Source of the DNA: Pseudopithomyces maydicus
Taxonomy: Eukaryota > Ascomycota > Dothideomycetes > Pleosporales > Didymosphaeriaceae
Assembly (NCBI GenBank): GCA_026873275.1
Contig: JANTUC010000013.1
Span: 434,001-498,000, forward strand
Direction: 5' to 3'
Length of the DNA stretch: 64,000 nt
Each line of letters begins with the position of its first letter. The stretch's first letter is position 1. The position numbers and the translations under genes were made by a program. Positions 33,260 through 43,231 of the stretch are shown here, piece by piece. The notes beneath the pieces were generated by a model. That model was not told where the DNA came from, made no database searches, and saw only the letters and a list, made by a program, of their open reading frames with translations.

Positions 33260-34232
33260 GGAGGGGTGGGTTGGTGTGTGTATATGAGGTAAGATGAGAT
33301 GGATGGAATGGGATGGGATGGCAGATGGATATATCATGTAAACGGGAGGCTTCATATGACAGTATGCGATATGCACAATGGAGTTTGCTGTTACCTTGAT
33401 CATCTGTATGTCCGTCCATATTGTTCGAACGGATTATAGTGAGGGAGAGTGATTCAAGTTAAGTTTACAAATTCCCAGAGAGTTTCCGGAGAAAAGAGGT
33501 TCATACAAAGCAAGAGAGTGATTCAAATCGAGTTCCAGAGCAAGGAGACTGGTACAAGGCGAGAGTGGTTCAAGCCAAGTTGACAGGTTGCCAGAGAAGT
33601 CCCACAGGAAGGAGGTTGATGCAAGGCGAGAAGTATGTACTGGTCTGTATACTCGACTTGTCCAGAGGCTAACCTACAAAGTTGTTTTTAGACCATCACT
33701 TGTTCTCGATTATAAAGCCTAAATGTGGATAAACCTAGACCGACAACGTACCATACATATCGTGTCCAATGTACTCATCTGCTACCAAGGCCTGTGTCTT
33801 TCAAGGTCACTGGAGTAGCTCTTAAAACACTTGTATTATTCACATTGCGCATGCGCTCTTTGTTCAGTCAGTTGTATAATTATCGCTGTTAGGGTCCGAA
33901 CAAATCACGCCGACACCAGCCAATGGTAAGCCAGATTCAACGGATTCATTCAGCATGCAAAACTTCACAAGCCCAAAAAAGTATCCTGATACCATTATAA
34001 CTTTTTTCTTCATTCTTCGTTTAATCTGCTGCTGCCTCGATATACTGCAATTTTGAATACGCGATTTACGATATGGGTTCAGCCTTACTCTGCGCCTGAG
34101 TATAAATTGCCACAGCCGCTCGGTTGCGGTTGCCTATTGTCTAGTTGCTGCCACGTCACATCACGTCTCAAAGGTTGGTCTTTCTTCGCTTACGATCCTC
34201 CTCGCTGACAGCAGATATATCCCCCTCAGTAT
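33260..34232. other. Intergenic with degenerate minisatellite
   Basis: AT-rich apart from the repeat at 33445-33627. No ORF here is supported. The last 200 bp are the likely promoter and leader of the HET gene. Confidence 0.55.
33445..33627. repeat. Degenerate ~68-bp tandem repeat, about 2.7 copies
   Basis: Units start with GAGAGTGATTCAA or GAGAGTGGTTCAA at 33445, 33514 and 33561. They share a middle CCAGAGA block and an end resembling GGTNNATACAAGGC. Unit lengths are 69, 47 (internal deletion) and 67 bp. A fourth start (GAGAAG) follows at about 33628. Confidence 0.75.
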
Positions 34233-36404
34233 ATGACTGGCAATAGCGGAGCGACAGGTAAACGTCACAAGCTTTAGCGACAAAGTTGAATCTGATAAAT
34301 TGCAGATACCTACATGTCGTCGACTGGGCCCCAGCCTGAAGATTGCGAGGAGAGTCCCGTCACCTCAGCTGCACTCATCGGCCAAGAAGATAAGAGTGCG
34401 TTGCTTTGTGGTAAATGTGCCCAGCTTGATTTCGAAAAACTTCTCCATAAAGAAATAAGGGTTAGTTGGCCTGGTGACTTTGTGATGAGTTTGGACAACA
34501 GAGAATTGCTACTTGCATCCAAATGTCCTTTGTGCCAGCTGTTCGGCGCAACAAGGTCGATATCGAGGATTTTTCCCCAAATCGAGCTTCGCATCTACCC
34601 ATTTGAATCTACCCCAATAGGTCTCCAGACAACATTAGATGGGGCACCGAACAATTTGCTTTATATAACGAGCGTTACACATAGACTCTACAGCCCGGAA
34701 AAAGGCGGCTGTTTCGCCATTGAGCTGAGCTCAAGTTACATCAGGCCATTCAGTACACTGCTGATCAATGCCAAAATTTGTAATTTGGACCTTGCACGGG
34801 GACTTTGGGAGGTTTGTCGCTCACATCATGTCAAGGCATGCGGAAGAACTGATGCAAACCTTCCATGCGCCTTGAAAGTGATAGATTGTCTCTCACGCAC
34901 TGTGATAGACGCTCCGAAACACTGCCAGTATGCAGCCTTGTCTTATGTATGGGGCGATGTATCTTCAGTCGCACCCGACCTTGCAGGAATTAGCAAAAAG
35001 GCGCAAAATTTCTCGCTTGGGATTTTACCAAAAACAGTTGAAGATAGCATCACAGTGACTTTGAGAATGTCTCTTCGCTATTTGTGGGTTGATCGGTATT
35101 GCATCGACCAGTCCGACCACGAAGCCAAAAATCTCCAAATAAAGCAGATGGGCGCAATCTATTCTCAAGCAGAAGTCACCATTATAGCGGCATCCGGCAA
35201 TGACCCGAATTACGGTTTGCCTGGCGTAAATGGCACACAGCGCAGGGAACAGCAGCACGTCCGTCTGGGCGAATATTCCATTCGTCAGACACTTCCCTCC
35301 GCCAAGGTCTCGCTGGAAAATTCAACTTGGTCCACCCGGGCGTGGACATACCAAGAATTCATTCTCTCTCGGAGAAGACTCATATTCACATCTGATCAGG
35401 TATACTACCAATGCAGAGCAATGACCTGCCCCGAATCGCTCAGTATTCCTCTCCACACTGCAAGGTTTACTTCCCCTGATGAGTGCTCAATAGGCATGTC
35501 GGGTAGGCGTACTCCGGAAGGCCAAAACATAGTACCAAATCTTGTAGACGGATTCCCAGGCGTCTGGAGATGTATAGATGATTACGTGAAAAGAAAATTG
35601 TCGTTTAGTGAAGATACGCTCAATGGCATGAGGGGTGTTCTTGAAGCGGCTAGAAAGCAAACTCGGCCCGTATATCATTTATCAGGACTGCCGGTACTTC
35701 ATCCTGGGATGGGTCTTGATGCGACTCAGCAATTGCTTGCAAATTTGAGTTGGTGCCATCGGAGACCATCAGAAAGAGTCGCTACACTACCCAGCTGGTC
35801 ATGGGCTGGGTGGTATACAGGAATACACAATTTTAAAGTACCTTGGACGTTCCGAGGCATCCAAAACCCGCTGCTGAAAGATACGAAAGATCATACACAA
35901 ACAACCGGGAATGCTTCACAGTTCCTTGATATTGATGAGCACAAAGTGCAAGTATCGATCGAGAACAATGCCTCCATAATCGAATAAATCTCTGAAGAGC
36001 AATCAGCCATTGCGCTATTGACCTGCCTCGAAGATATCCGCTTCATCCACATAAGAACATGGGTCACTCCTCTCAGACTCGAGCCGTTAACCCTAAGCTC
36101 AGATTACTGGTCTGTTGTATTTTTGGTCGGCCGGGAAGAAATCGTCAAATGGCCGCCCTGTAACTCTAGAAAAATCGAAGATTCGTGCGTCGAAAGATTC
36201 AGACGGAAAGGGGGGTCTCTACTTGGCCTGTTCATACCGAGTGCCCCTGCCTATACCAGTGCGTGCGTTCTGTTGGTAGAGGATATGGGGGAGTACTATG
36301 AGCGGCTAGGTTGTGTATTTGTGGTAGATGAAGATGATGAGAAGCGCGGTTCTAAATGGAAGGATTTGGTGTCGGGACCGAAACGTACTATTAGGCTGGG
36401 TTGA
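34233..36404 (+). CDS. HET-domain (heterokaryon incompatibility) protein with in-frame stop
   Basis: Exon 1 is 34233-34257 (MTGNSGAT), the intron 34258-34305 and exon 2 starts at 34306. Joined residues pass into the Met at 34314 in the same frame. HET-domain hallmarks are clear: YAALSYVWGD, then LRYLWVDRYCIDQ, then AIYSQAEVTIIAASG and later STWSTRAWTYQEFILSRRRL. The frame stops at TAA 35985-35987 (568 residues), but the very same frame then stays open for 139 codons to 36404. Those codons carry the usual C-terminal signature of such proteins (CVLLVEDMGEYYERLGCVFV). No GT-AG intron keeps the frame across the stop. The gene is therefore truncated or recently broken. HET proteins take part in fungal nonself recognition; this allele may lack full function. 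Confidence 0.85.
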
Positions 36405-37067
36405 TTTGTCGGATTTTTCATTGCTTTTGCTCGCGAGAAGGGAATAGTGTGAGGATAAGACTGATCTTGATTGCGTTCATGATAGTATGTTGTATATCAT
36501 AACATATAGGTACAAGTCGACTGAGACAAGTAGATTTTCTGTCTATTACGCATGGCGTGATATCCCAGGAAAGGCCCTCTCGTCTGCGCGAAATGACAAA
36601 AGTAAAATAAATAAAAACCGGTCACAAGAACAAAAATTTCAGACCACGAACGCACTCTCGTCTTTTAGGAATACTGCCCTCCATTTTCTATGCATCAACT
36701 TCGATCCATGACACAGGTCTGATCTCAAGGGTCGGTTCGCCCATGTGCTAAAAGGTTCTTGATACATGATACCCTCACAGCACAGCCAAATATATTCCTA
36801 TGTTCAAGACTTTCAGCAAGTCACCTAAGGTGTAGTCGCGCGTCATCCATCTTTGGCGTTCTTTTAGTTTCTGGACCCCGCTCTCCAACGACGATTGGCC
36901 CTAAACCACCTAGTCCCAACGCGACCCTCAGCTAAGATCCGACCTTTCCGACTACATCATACCTCTTGCACTCATCGACATCATCCTTGTTTTTAGTTAC
37001 TTAAATTACAATATCTTTCTCTCTACCTATTCAGCCATTAGGGATCCTTATCTTTTCAGCGACCATC
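36405..37067. other. Intergenic
   Basis: The AT-rich 3' flank of the HET gene is followed by a pyrimidine-rich leader before 37068. No ORF or repeat worth naming. Confidence 0.55.
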
Positions 37068-37534
37068 ATGCTCGACCACTTTGGCTTGAACGTACCCAAA
37101 TCCCAATTCGATGACATCGTAAATTGGTACCTCGCAGCTCTCGCCCCACTGAATTACACCAAGCAATTCGATTACCCGGGTAAAGCATGTGGATTAGGAA
37201 CCAGCCAGGAACACGCGCCTTTCTGGATTGGTGTGAGCGAGGAGTCGGGACCGCGTGGATTTCATATTGCGTTCAAGGCGAAGAGTCATGACGATGTGGA
37301 TAAGTTCCACGAGGAGGCGATAAAGGCTGGGGGGAAGAGTAATGGAGAGCCTGGACCGAGGCCGATGTATGGACCGAATTACTATGGGGCTTTTGTGCTG
37401 GATCCGTTGGGGTGAGTTTGTGGTGAGGGGTGGATGTGAAGAGGAAAGTGCTAACGTGACGTAGGAATAATATTGAGGTGGTGGATAAGTCACCGATATT
37501 GAAGGACCAGGGGTATCCTACGGGCCTCGTATGA
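37068..37534 (+). CDS. Glyoxalase/bleomycin-resistance (VOC) family protein
   Basis: Exons 37068-37411 and 37465-37534 give 137 residues. The 53-nt intron is GTGAGT...GCTAAC...GTAG. The protein is a single vicinal-oxygen-chelate unit pair: it opens with MLDHFGLNVPKSQFDDIVNW (the first metal-ligand strand with His), has FWIGVSEESGPRGFHIAFKA in the middle and ends YGAFVLDPLGNNIEVVDK, where Glu closes the metal site. Such small fungal VOC proteins are often dioxygenase- or lyase-like with unknown substrate. It stands alone, tail-to-tail with the cutinase gene 177 bp away. Confidence 0.88.
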
Positions 37535-37711
37535 TTAATTTGGTTGTTTAGAGGCGAATTGGGGAGAAGAGTAGGTGGAGTATATGTGCCCCCACGATCG
37601 ATAGTGAATTGAAGACCCTAATGACCTGATGCTTGGCTGCGATTAATCGTGACTTTGTATTTGTTTTAACAGCTCAAATGTTTTGTAGATGCTTTCAGAC
37701 TTCTCAGATCT

Positions 37712-38684
37712 CTATGAGCTAACCAGCTTAGCCATCCATTGTGCCGCTTGCTCCGCCATACCGTTGTTCCCGTACACAAAATGGGGAGGGAGCTACCACA
37801 ACCATCAGCACGAGAATACAAACGGAATTATCAAGCTTACCACGAGCCATCTGCGCACATTACCTGTAGCAACATCTATCAGGAAGTACTTTGACACGCC
37901 AAAGAACTCGCTGAGAATCGAGACTGGAATGCTTGCTGCAGCTTTCAACTGATCGCGATTCTTTGCCACTTCCTTCAGCAGCGACAGCGAGTCGTACACT
38001 GAGCTTTTCCATTCAGAAATGCTCGAAGGGAGATCGATTCCAGACAGCGCGGTCTTGGTACAAAGCAGATCCGGCGACGCATTGTCTTCATTGCAGTATG
38101 ATTTGAACGGCAACCCAGTTGGAACAGGCGATGGATAGTCCATCAACTCGTTTTCATCACCGAAAGTAGCGAGACCCTTGACTTGCTTCCTGGCAGCAGA
38201 GTCCACGCGATTCACGCATTTGTGTGCGCAGAGGGCGCCTTGACTATCCCATGATTCAGCACAGTTCTCTCGGCGCATCATGTGAGCAAGAAACAGCTTA
38301 CCTCCATCCCGAAACAAAAATATTGGCGGAGCGACACTTGGAAGCGTACGCATTAACCGTGTCGGCGCATGCATCAGCACAGTTCTCGCTTCCCGATTCT
38401 TTGACGTAGTCTTCTAGGTTAGCGAGGTAGTCGCCTTGATTCACACCTTGCACATGGACATCGCCATTGAAAGCATCGAGTAAGCTGTCTTTGAGAAACG
38501 GGCCGACCCATACACCAATGTTGCCAGAGTCAAATGTACCGCGACCGAAGATGACGGCATTGGAGGCACAGGGAGTGGAACCGGCGATCACGGCGTCCAT
38601 GTCGGTGGAGGAGTCGGATGCATCGCGGAGGAGTGGTGTGGCTAGCGCGAGGGAGGAAAAGAGCGTTGGGAGGAGAGACTTCAT
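37712..38684 (-). CDS. Cutinase-family secreted serine esterase
   Basis: Exons 38684-38302, 38243-37841 and 37792-37712 give 288 residues. The start MKSLLPTLFSSLALATP is a signal peptide. The catalytic triad can be read directly. Ser sits in the elbow G-W-S-Q-G, built by the first splice (58-nt intron); Asp is in ASPDLLC, flanked by paired cysteines as in cutinases; His is in LPPHFVYG, found only when the last 48-nt intron (37840-37793) is removed. Without that splice the frame ends in an unrelated hydrophobic tail and lacks His. Early residues VIFGRGTFDSGNIGVWVGP are typical of the family. A 55-residue insertion between Asp and His (LPSSISEWKSSVYDSL...) makes it longer than classic cutinases. 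It probably hydrolyses cutin-like or small esters outside the cell. Confidence 0.9.
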
Positions 38685-41013
38685 GGTTGGAAATATTATT
38701 AAGAGTAAAAACGAAATGTATCCTGAAAATCGAAACTGAGCAAGGAAAGAAAAATGCAAGTGAAAAGAATGATAAAACAACACTGGAATACAGATGTTGT
38801 AGTTTTGTAGTGAGCTTTACGTCCGTAGATTTCGTATAGCACTTAGCGAGTAATTTCCGTCTGTTATTTTAGTATTCAAGAATACCGACATCGCCAGATG
38901 CCAACACCGTTTGATCCTTTACATGTGCAGCAACACGGAGAATTTCCGCTACTCTGAGGCTGTGAACATATGCCTCGGTAGCGCTGGGTATCGGCCAGGA
39001 CATACGAGTTGACTGCACAGAAGAGCAGGCCATTACCTCAACTTTAGACAGTTTTAGTGCAAGTAGTTGCCATGCACATCCATGAAGTATTAGTGCTTTT
39101 GTTTTCGAATTTTGAGTACTATTGCATGGATCACAAAGGCAACGTCACCGTATTTTCTTGCGCCAGGGTCAATTCACCGTATAGTCAGATTGAGTTCTAC
39201 GCGAACTACGCATCACCTGAGGTTGGAAAATCGGACGGTTACCCATCGAGTTCTACTGCTGTACCAGGCTATGTTGAGCGGACATTAGCTGTTGTGAAAC
39301 GTCGGAGTGCTGCTGGACCGTTGCCGTGGGGGCGACAGCAGGGGTTGGATGTTGAAGGATCTAGCGCGATTGGACACCGCGTCGCGATTTATCCTTTCGT
39401 GATGGGTAAGGCCAACAACGCAGGACAAAGGTGCCAGAATGTTCGCAAACTCGCTACTAGGCGATCCGAAGGTGTATTTTTTATGGGTTCCCTTAGTGGT
39501 GAATGAGATGCTTTCGACACTGTCTCGTGAGGAAAATATTCGAACGATTCAAGAGAGAGTTTTACACCTAGGTGGACCAGTACGAGAAACGGCTGACGTA
39601 TAATGTCGATTCGTAGTATCACTATCAAAAACGAGACGACAGATTCTCTACCACCGAGGCTTGCCGTCTCCTGATAAGTTTGAGCCAATCCATGTTAATA
39701 GCATAAGGGATAGTTAAAGTTTGGCTCTGACTGTTTCGACTCTATTATCATCAGGCCGAGCTATAGGTATGGTCAGTTACTTCGGCCTCCCTAATCTGTG
39801 TTCTCACAGCACCACCAATAGTTTCTTCCCTCTATCTATTTTTTGTAGTGTTTGCAGGGGCTCTGAAAAAGACAGGGGCCAGTTAAAGAGCTTGGGATGT
39901 GCGCTATTACTACGGCAAAGAAGAACACCTAAATCCCAATGCATACAGAACAACTTCATCTACGAAATCACTGTTGCAATAACTTTATTAGCAGTGATTC
40001 TTTTCTATAAAATTCTCATTTAACTTTCCTGTATTGACTAACGATGTAGTATGTAAATTTCTATCGCGAGCAAGCTTGAAAGTAAAACATAATTTAGACT
40101 TCGATCTATCTTCGTGTCGCAGGTCTCAACGCGATTAGAAAGATCTGATCGTAACCTATAGGTCTTGCCATAGGAGTATAGGATTCGAATTACTTGGACG
40201 CGAGTCATCTTTCCTTTATTCTTGGCAAAGAATGTCGAATAACTGACACCTGAGAGGACGTGAGATAGGCTGAAGAGTCTCTTGTCGGGAGTATTGTGAT
40301 CGCAACAGTAGTGGAATCTGCTTCAAGTATCCATGAAAGGCTTCATCGTAACACTATAGATATCAAGGGTTGTACAAAGGCCATGGCTAGTTCAATGGGA
40401 GCCTGCCTCACGAACTGAGACGGGTTGGTCATAATCGCGCTTCTGCTTCCGGGACCACGCAGTCAATTCGGTGCCGTTGTTCGTATCGCAGTTTTCTTTG
40501 ACTACTGAAACCATGACTTATCTCCCAATTTGATTGAGGATGCATGTTACTTACAGAAGATTTAAACGAGGGCTGTTAATGGGGCGAAAAAAGTATAGTC
40601 TATACGCTAGACCAGATTCCCAACTTTGGCACATGGCATACCTGGTCTATACCGGGACGGGCCGCGCTAAACATATTCCCGCTTTCCCACTGGCTCTTGC
40701 TCGTAAACCGAACTTGAGGATCTAGGCCCTCGGCTTCGGCACGCCCGTCACTTCACCACATCAAGAAAGCATAGACGAAGGGGTAGCGAGTCCAGACTAC
40801 CTTTGCATAGTATTCAGCTGAGAATTTCACGCCATCAATAGGTGGCGCAACAATGTTAGGCTTTAGACCATCAATGACCACCTATTATTATCTTGCCCAT
40901 ATTAGCGCACCATTGGCACGATGGTACTTAAGGTAGCTGGTCTTGCTCTTGAGCATTCCGACTATTTGTCTGCTACGAAACACACCCTCACAGCATCAAT
41001 CTCGACGGTAACC
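38685..41013. other. Gene-poor AT-rich stretch
   Basis: About 2.3 kb with no supported gene. The ORF at 39057-39506 (149 codons) has no recognisable domain or splice continuation. The sequence is AT-rich with many stops, compatible with decayed DNA. Confidence 0.5.
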
Positions 41014-43034
41014 ATGGGAGAACCAGTCGAGGCAGCCCCCAAAAGAATCATCCTTTGTTGCGATGGCACCTGGCAATCCTCTGTCAGCGGGAAGCACAAT
41101 TTGCCGTCCAACATCACACGCATTGCCAGGACCCTCGCGAAAGCCGGCCGAGATGACGACGGCAAAGTCTGGCAGCAAGTTGTTTACTACGACTCTGGTG
41201 TGGGAACCGGCGGCTTATCAGATCCTGAATCTCACGGCATGCTTGATCGCGCAGCACAAGCAGTCGAGGCTAAACGCCAAGGAGCCACTGGCGACGGCTT
41301 GGTCACCAATGTGCTCGAAGCATACAACTTTGTGGTCAACAACTACTCACCCGGCGATAAGATATACTGCTTTGGTTTCTCGCGCGGTGCTTTCACAGCT
41401 CGAGCCATTGCTGGCATGATCACCGACTTGGGTGTCATGAGACCGGAGAACATGCGAACTTTTGCATCTTTGTTTGCCGCTTATCAGAAAAACACGAGCA
41501 AATTCAACTTTCGAAAGACCAAAGAGTACTTTGAATGGAAAGTGGGCAAGGCTCCCTTTGTCCCTGAAAGCCAGAAAGAGACTTGTGACGTTAAGATACC
41601 CTGGTACGACATGGGCACTTGGGGTGACATGGAGTATGAGAATTCACGATCAATTGAGCTTGTCGGTGTTTTCGATACCGTGGGAAGTCTCGGCCTCGCA
41701 GATACTTACGTCCGAAGCCATGCAGCAAGTCGGCGGGTCTTTGAATGGCTCAATGTGAAGTGGAACCCATGTAAGTTTCCGATCTCAAAAGCTCACGTCC
41801 TGATCTTTCACCTGACCGTGCTTAGATATTAAGCATGCCTTCCATGCTTTGGCGATAGATGACCGTCGACAACCTTTCCTACCAACACTATTCTATATCC
41901 CGCACCAAAGTGTCATTGATGACGAAAATAAATTACTAGAGAAGGACGAGGTGGATTGGCCAGAGCTGACCGAACATCGGCGAAGAATTGATGAGGAGCT
42001 TGAGGAGCAAAAGGCGGACCATAATCCAGACTTGGTACAGGTCTGGTTCACAGGTGAGCAGGAAAGTCAGTGTCTGACGACATGAGCTAACATACTGTAT
42101 AGGCGTCCATATCAACATTGGTGGAGGAACAGAAGAAGCAAAGACCGATTTTGAAGGCCTGGCAAACATAACTTTCGCATGGATGGTTGAGCAATGCAAG
42201 CCATACCTCGCCTTTGATCAATACACCAACGCCACACTCTCCAATTATCTCCAACGCATGATCGAAGATGACGCCGAGCAAGCCATGCGCAAAGAAGAGA
42301 CACCCAGCACAACTATGGTAAGCAAGGCGGTCTCCACTATCACCGAAGATCTGAGTGCGACCAAGAAGTGGCTTGGCTCGTGGTTTACATCATCATCCAA
42401 CGAGAAGGCCGCACCCAAAGAGAAGATGGTACGCACATATTGCTTCGGCGTGAGCAAAGTCCCACCGTACGAGCCCGACCACTGGACCTTCTTCCGCAAC
42501 CAGGACAGCTACACCCGCATGTACCAGGCCATTTCGAGCGCGCAATCGCGCACACCCGGCGCCTGCGACGATAGATCAACAGAAACTCACAAGCCTCTGT
42601 CTGATCTTGGTGAGACACATGAGTGGATGCACCCGTCGGTTCGATGGCGACAAAACATGTCCGACAAGGCCTCTCATCTTGGATGTGAAGAGCCCTGCCA
42701 CCTTCGACCCTCGGCACAATCGGGACGTCCAAAGAAGTACAACGAGAAGGAATATAAAGAGGAAGATTTCAAGTACGATTCTAAGCCTCTGGAAGAATTG
42801 AAGTACACGCAGAAAGATGGAGTGTATGGGTGGGTGCACAAGGAGAAGAGCGAGGTGTGGATTCCGGAGTGGCCCATTGAAGCGGCGATCAAAGAGGAGG
42901 ATCCGAGCAGTTATGATGAGAATGCGGAATTGGCGCTGGTTGATACGTGTCTTGATAAGGGCAAGGTGCGAGAGTTTTTGAAAGACCACGCTGTGGCTTG
43001 GAATAAGGCACATCCTACTGCCAGAAAGGTTTAA
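41014..43034 (+). CDS. DUF2235 alpha/beta-hydrolase (Tle1-like phospholipase fold)
   Basis: Exons 41014-41770, 41826-42053 and 42103-43034 give 638 residues; introns are 55 and 49 nt. Start MGEPVEAAPK is preferred over an upstream in-frame Met at 40921. DUF2235 marks run in order: RIILCCDGTWQSS at about residue 12, YYDSGVGTGG, the nucleophile elbow GFSRGAFTARAIAG (G-F-S-R-G, about residue 122), the acid in LVGVFDTVGSLG and the FHALAIDDRRQPFLPTLF block after the first intron. HINIGGG just after the second intron is the likely His region. Bacterial relatives are type VI secretion phospholipases; fungal members are uncharacterised hydrolases. There is no signal peptide, so it is cytosolic. The C-terminal 200 residues are charged and lineage-specific. 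Confidence 0.88.
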
Positions 43035-43231
43035 TAGTATATAGCTGCACCTTCACTGAAAAGGGGGAGTAAATAATCCGAACCCCAGCAGCGTGCAATA
43101 TATCACCATACCACTCCGCACACTCATAGCCAACATACTTCCAACTTCTCGCGCTTCTCAGAATCACAGATAACTTACCAAAAGACCCAATCAATCAAAC
43201 AACCCACCTCCCACCCAACACACAAAACCCC

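Noticed and set aside
35951..36006. Possible intron spanning the HET stop codon
   Set aside because: Donors GTATCG and GTGCAAG with the CAG at 36006 give 55 or 61 nt, neither a multiple of three, and the joined frame stops almost at once.
36018..36404. Separate small gene after the HET ORF
   Set aside because: It is in the same frame as the HET gene and carries the usual HET-protein C-terminal motif, so it is the tail of that gene and not an independent one.
39057..39506. 149-codon ORF
   Set aside because: No domain, no signal peptide, no splice partner and poor codon pattern in an AT-rich stretch.
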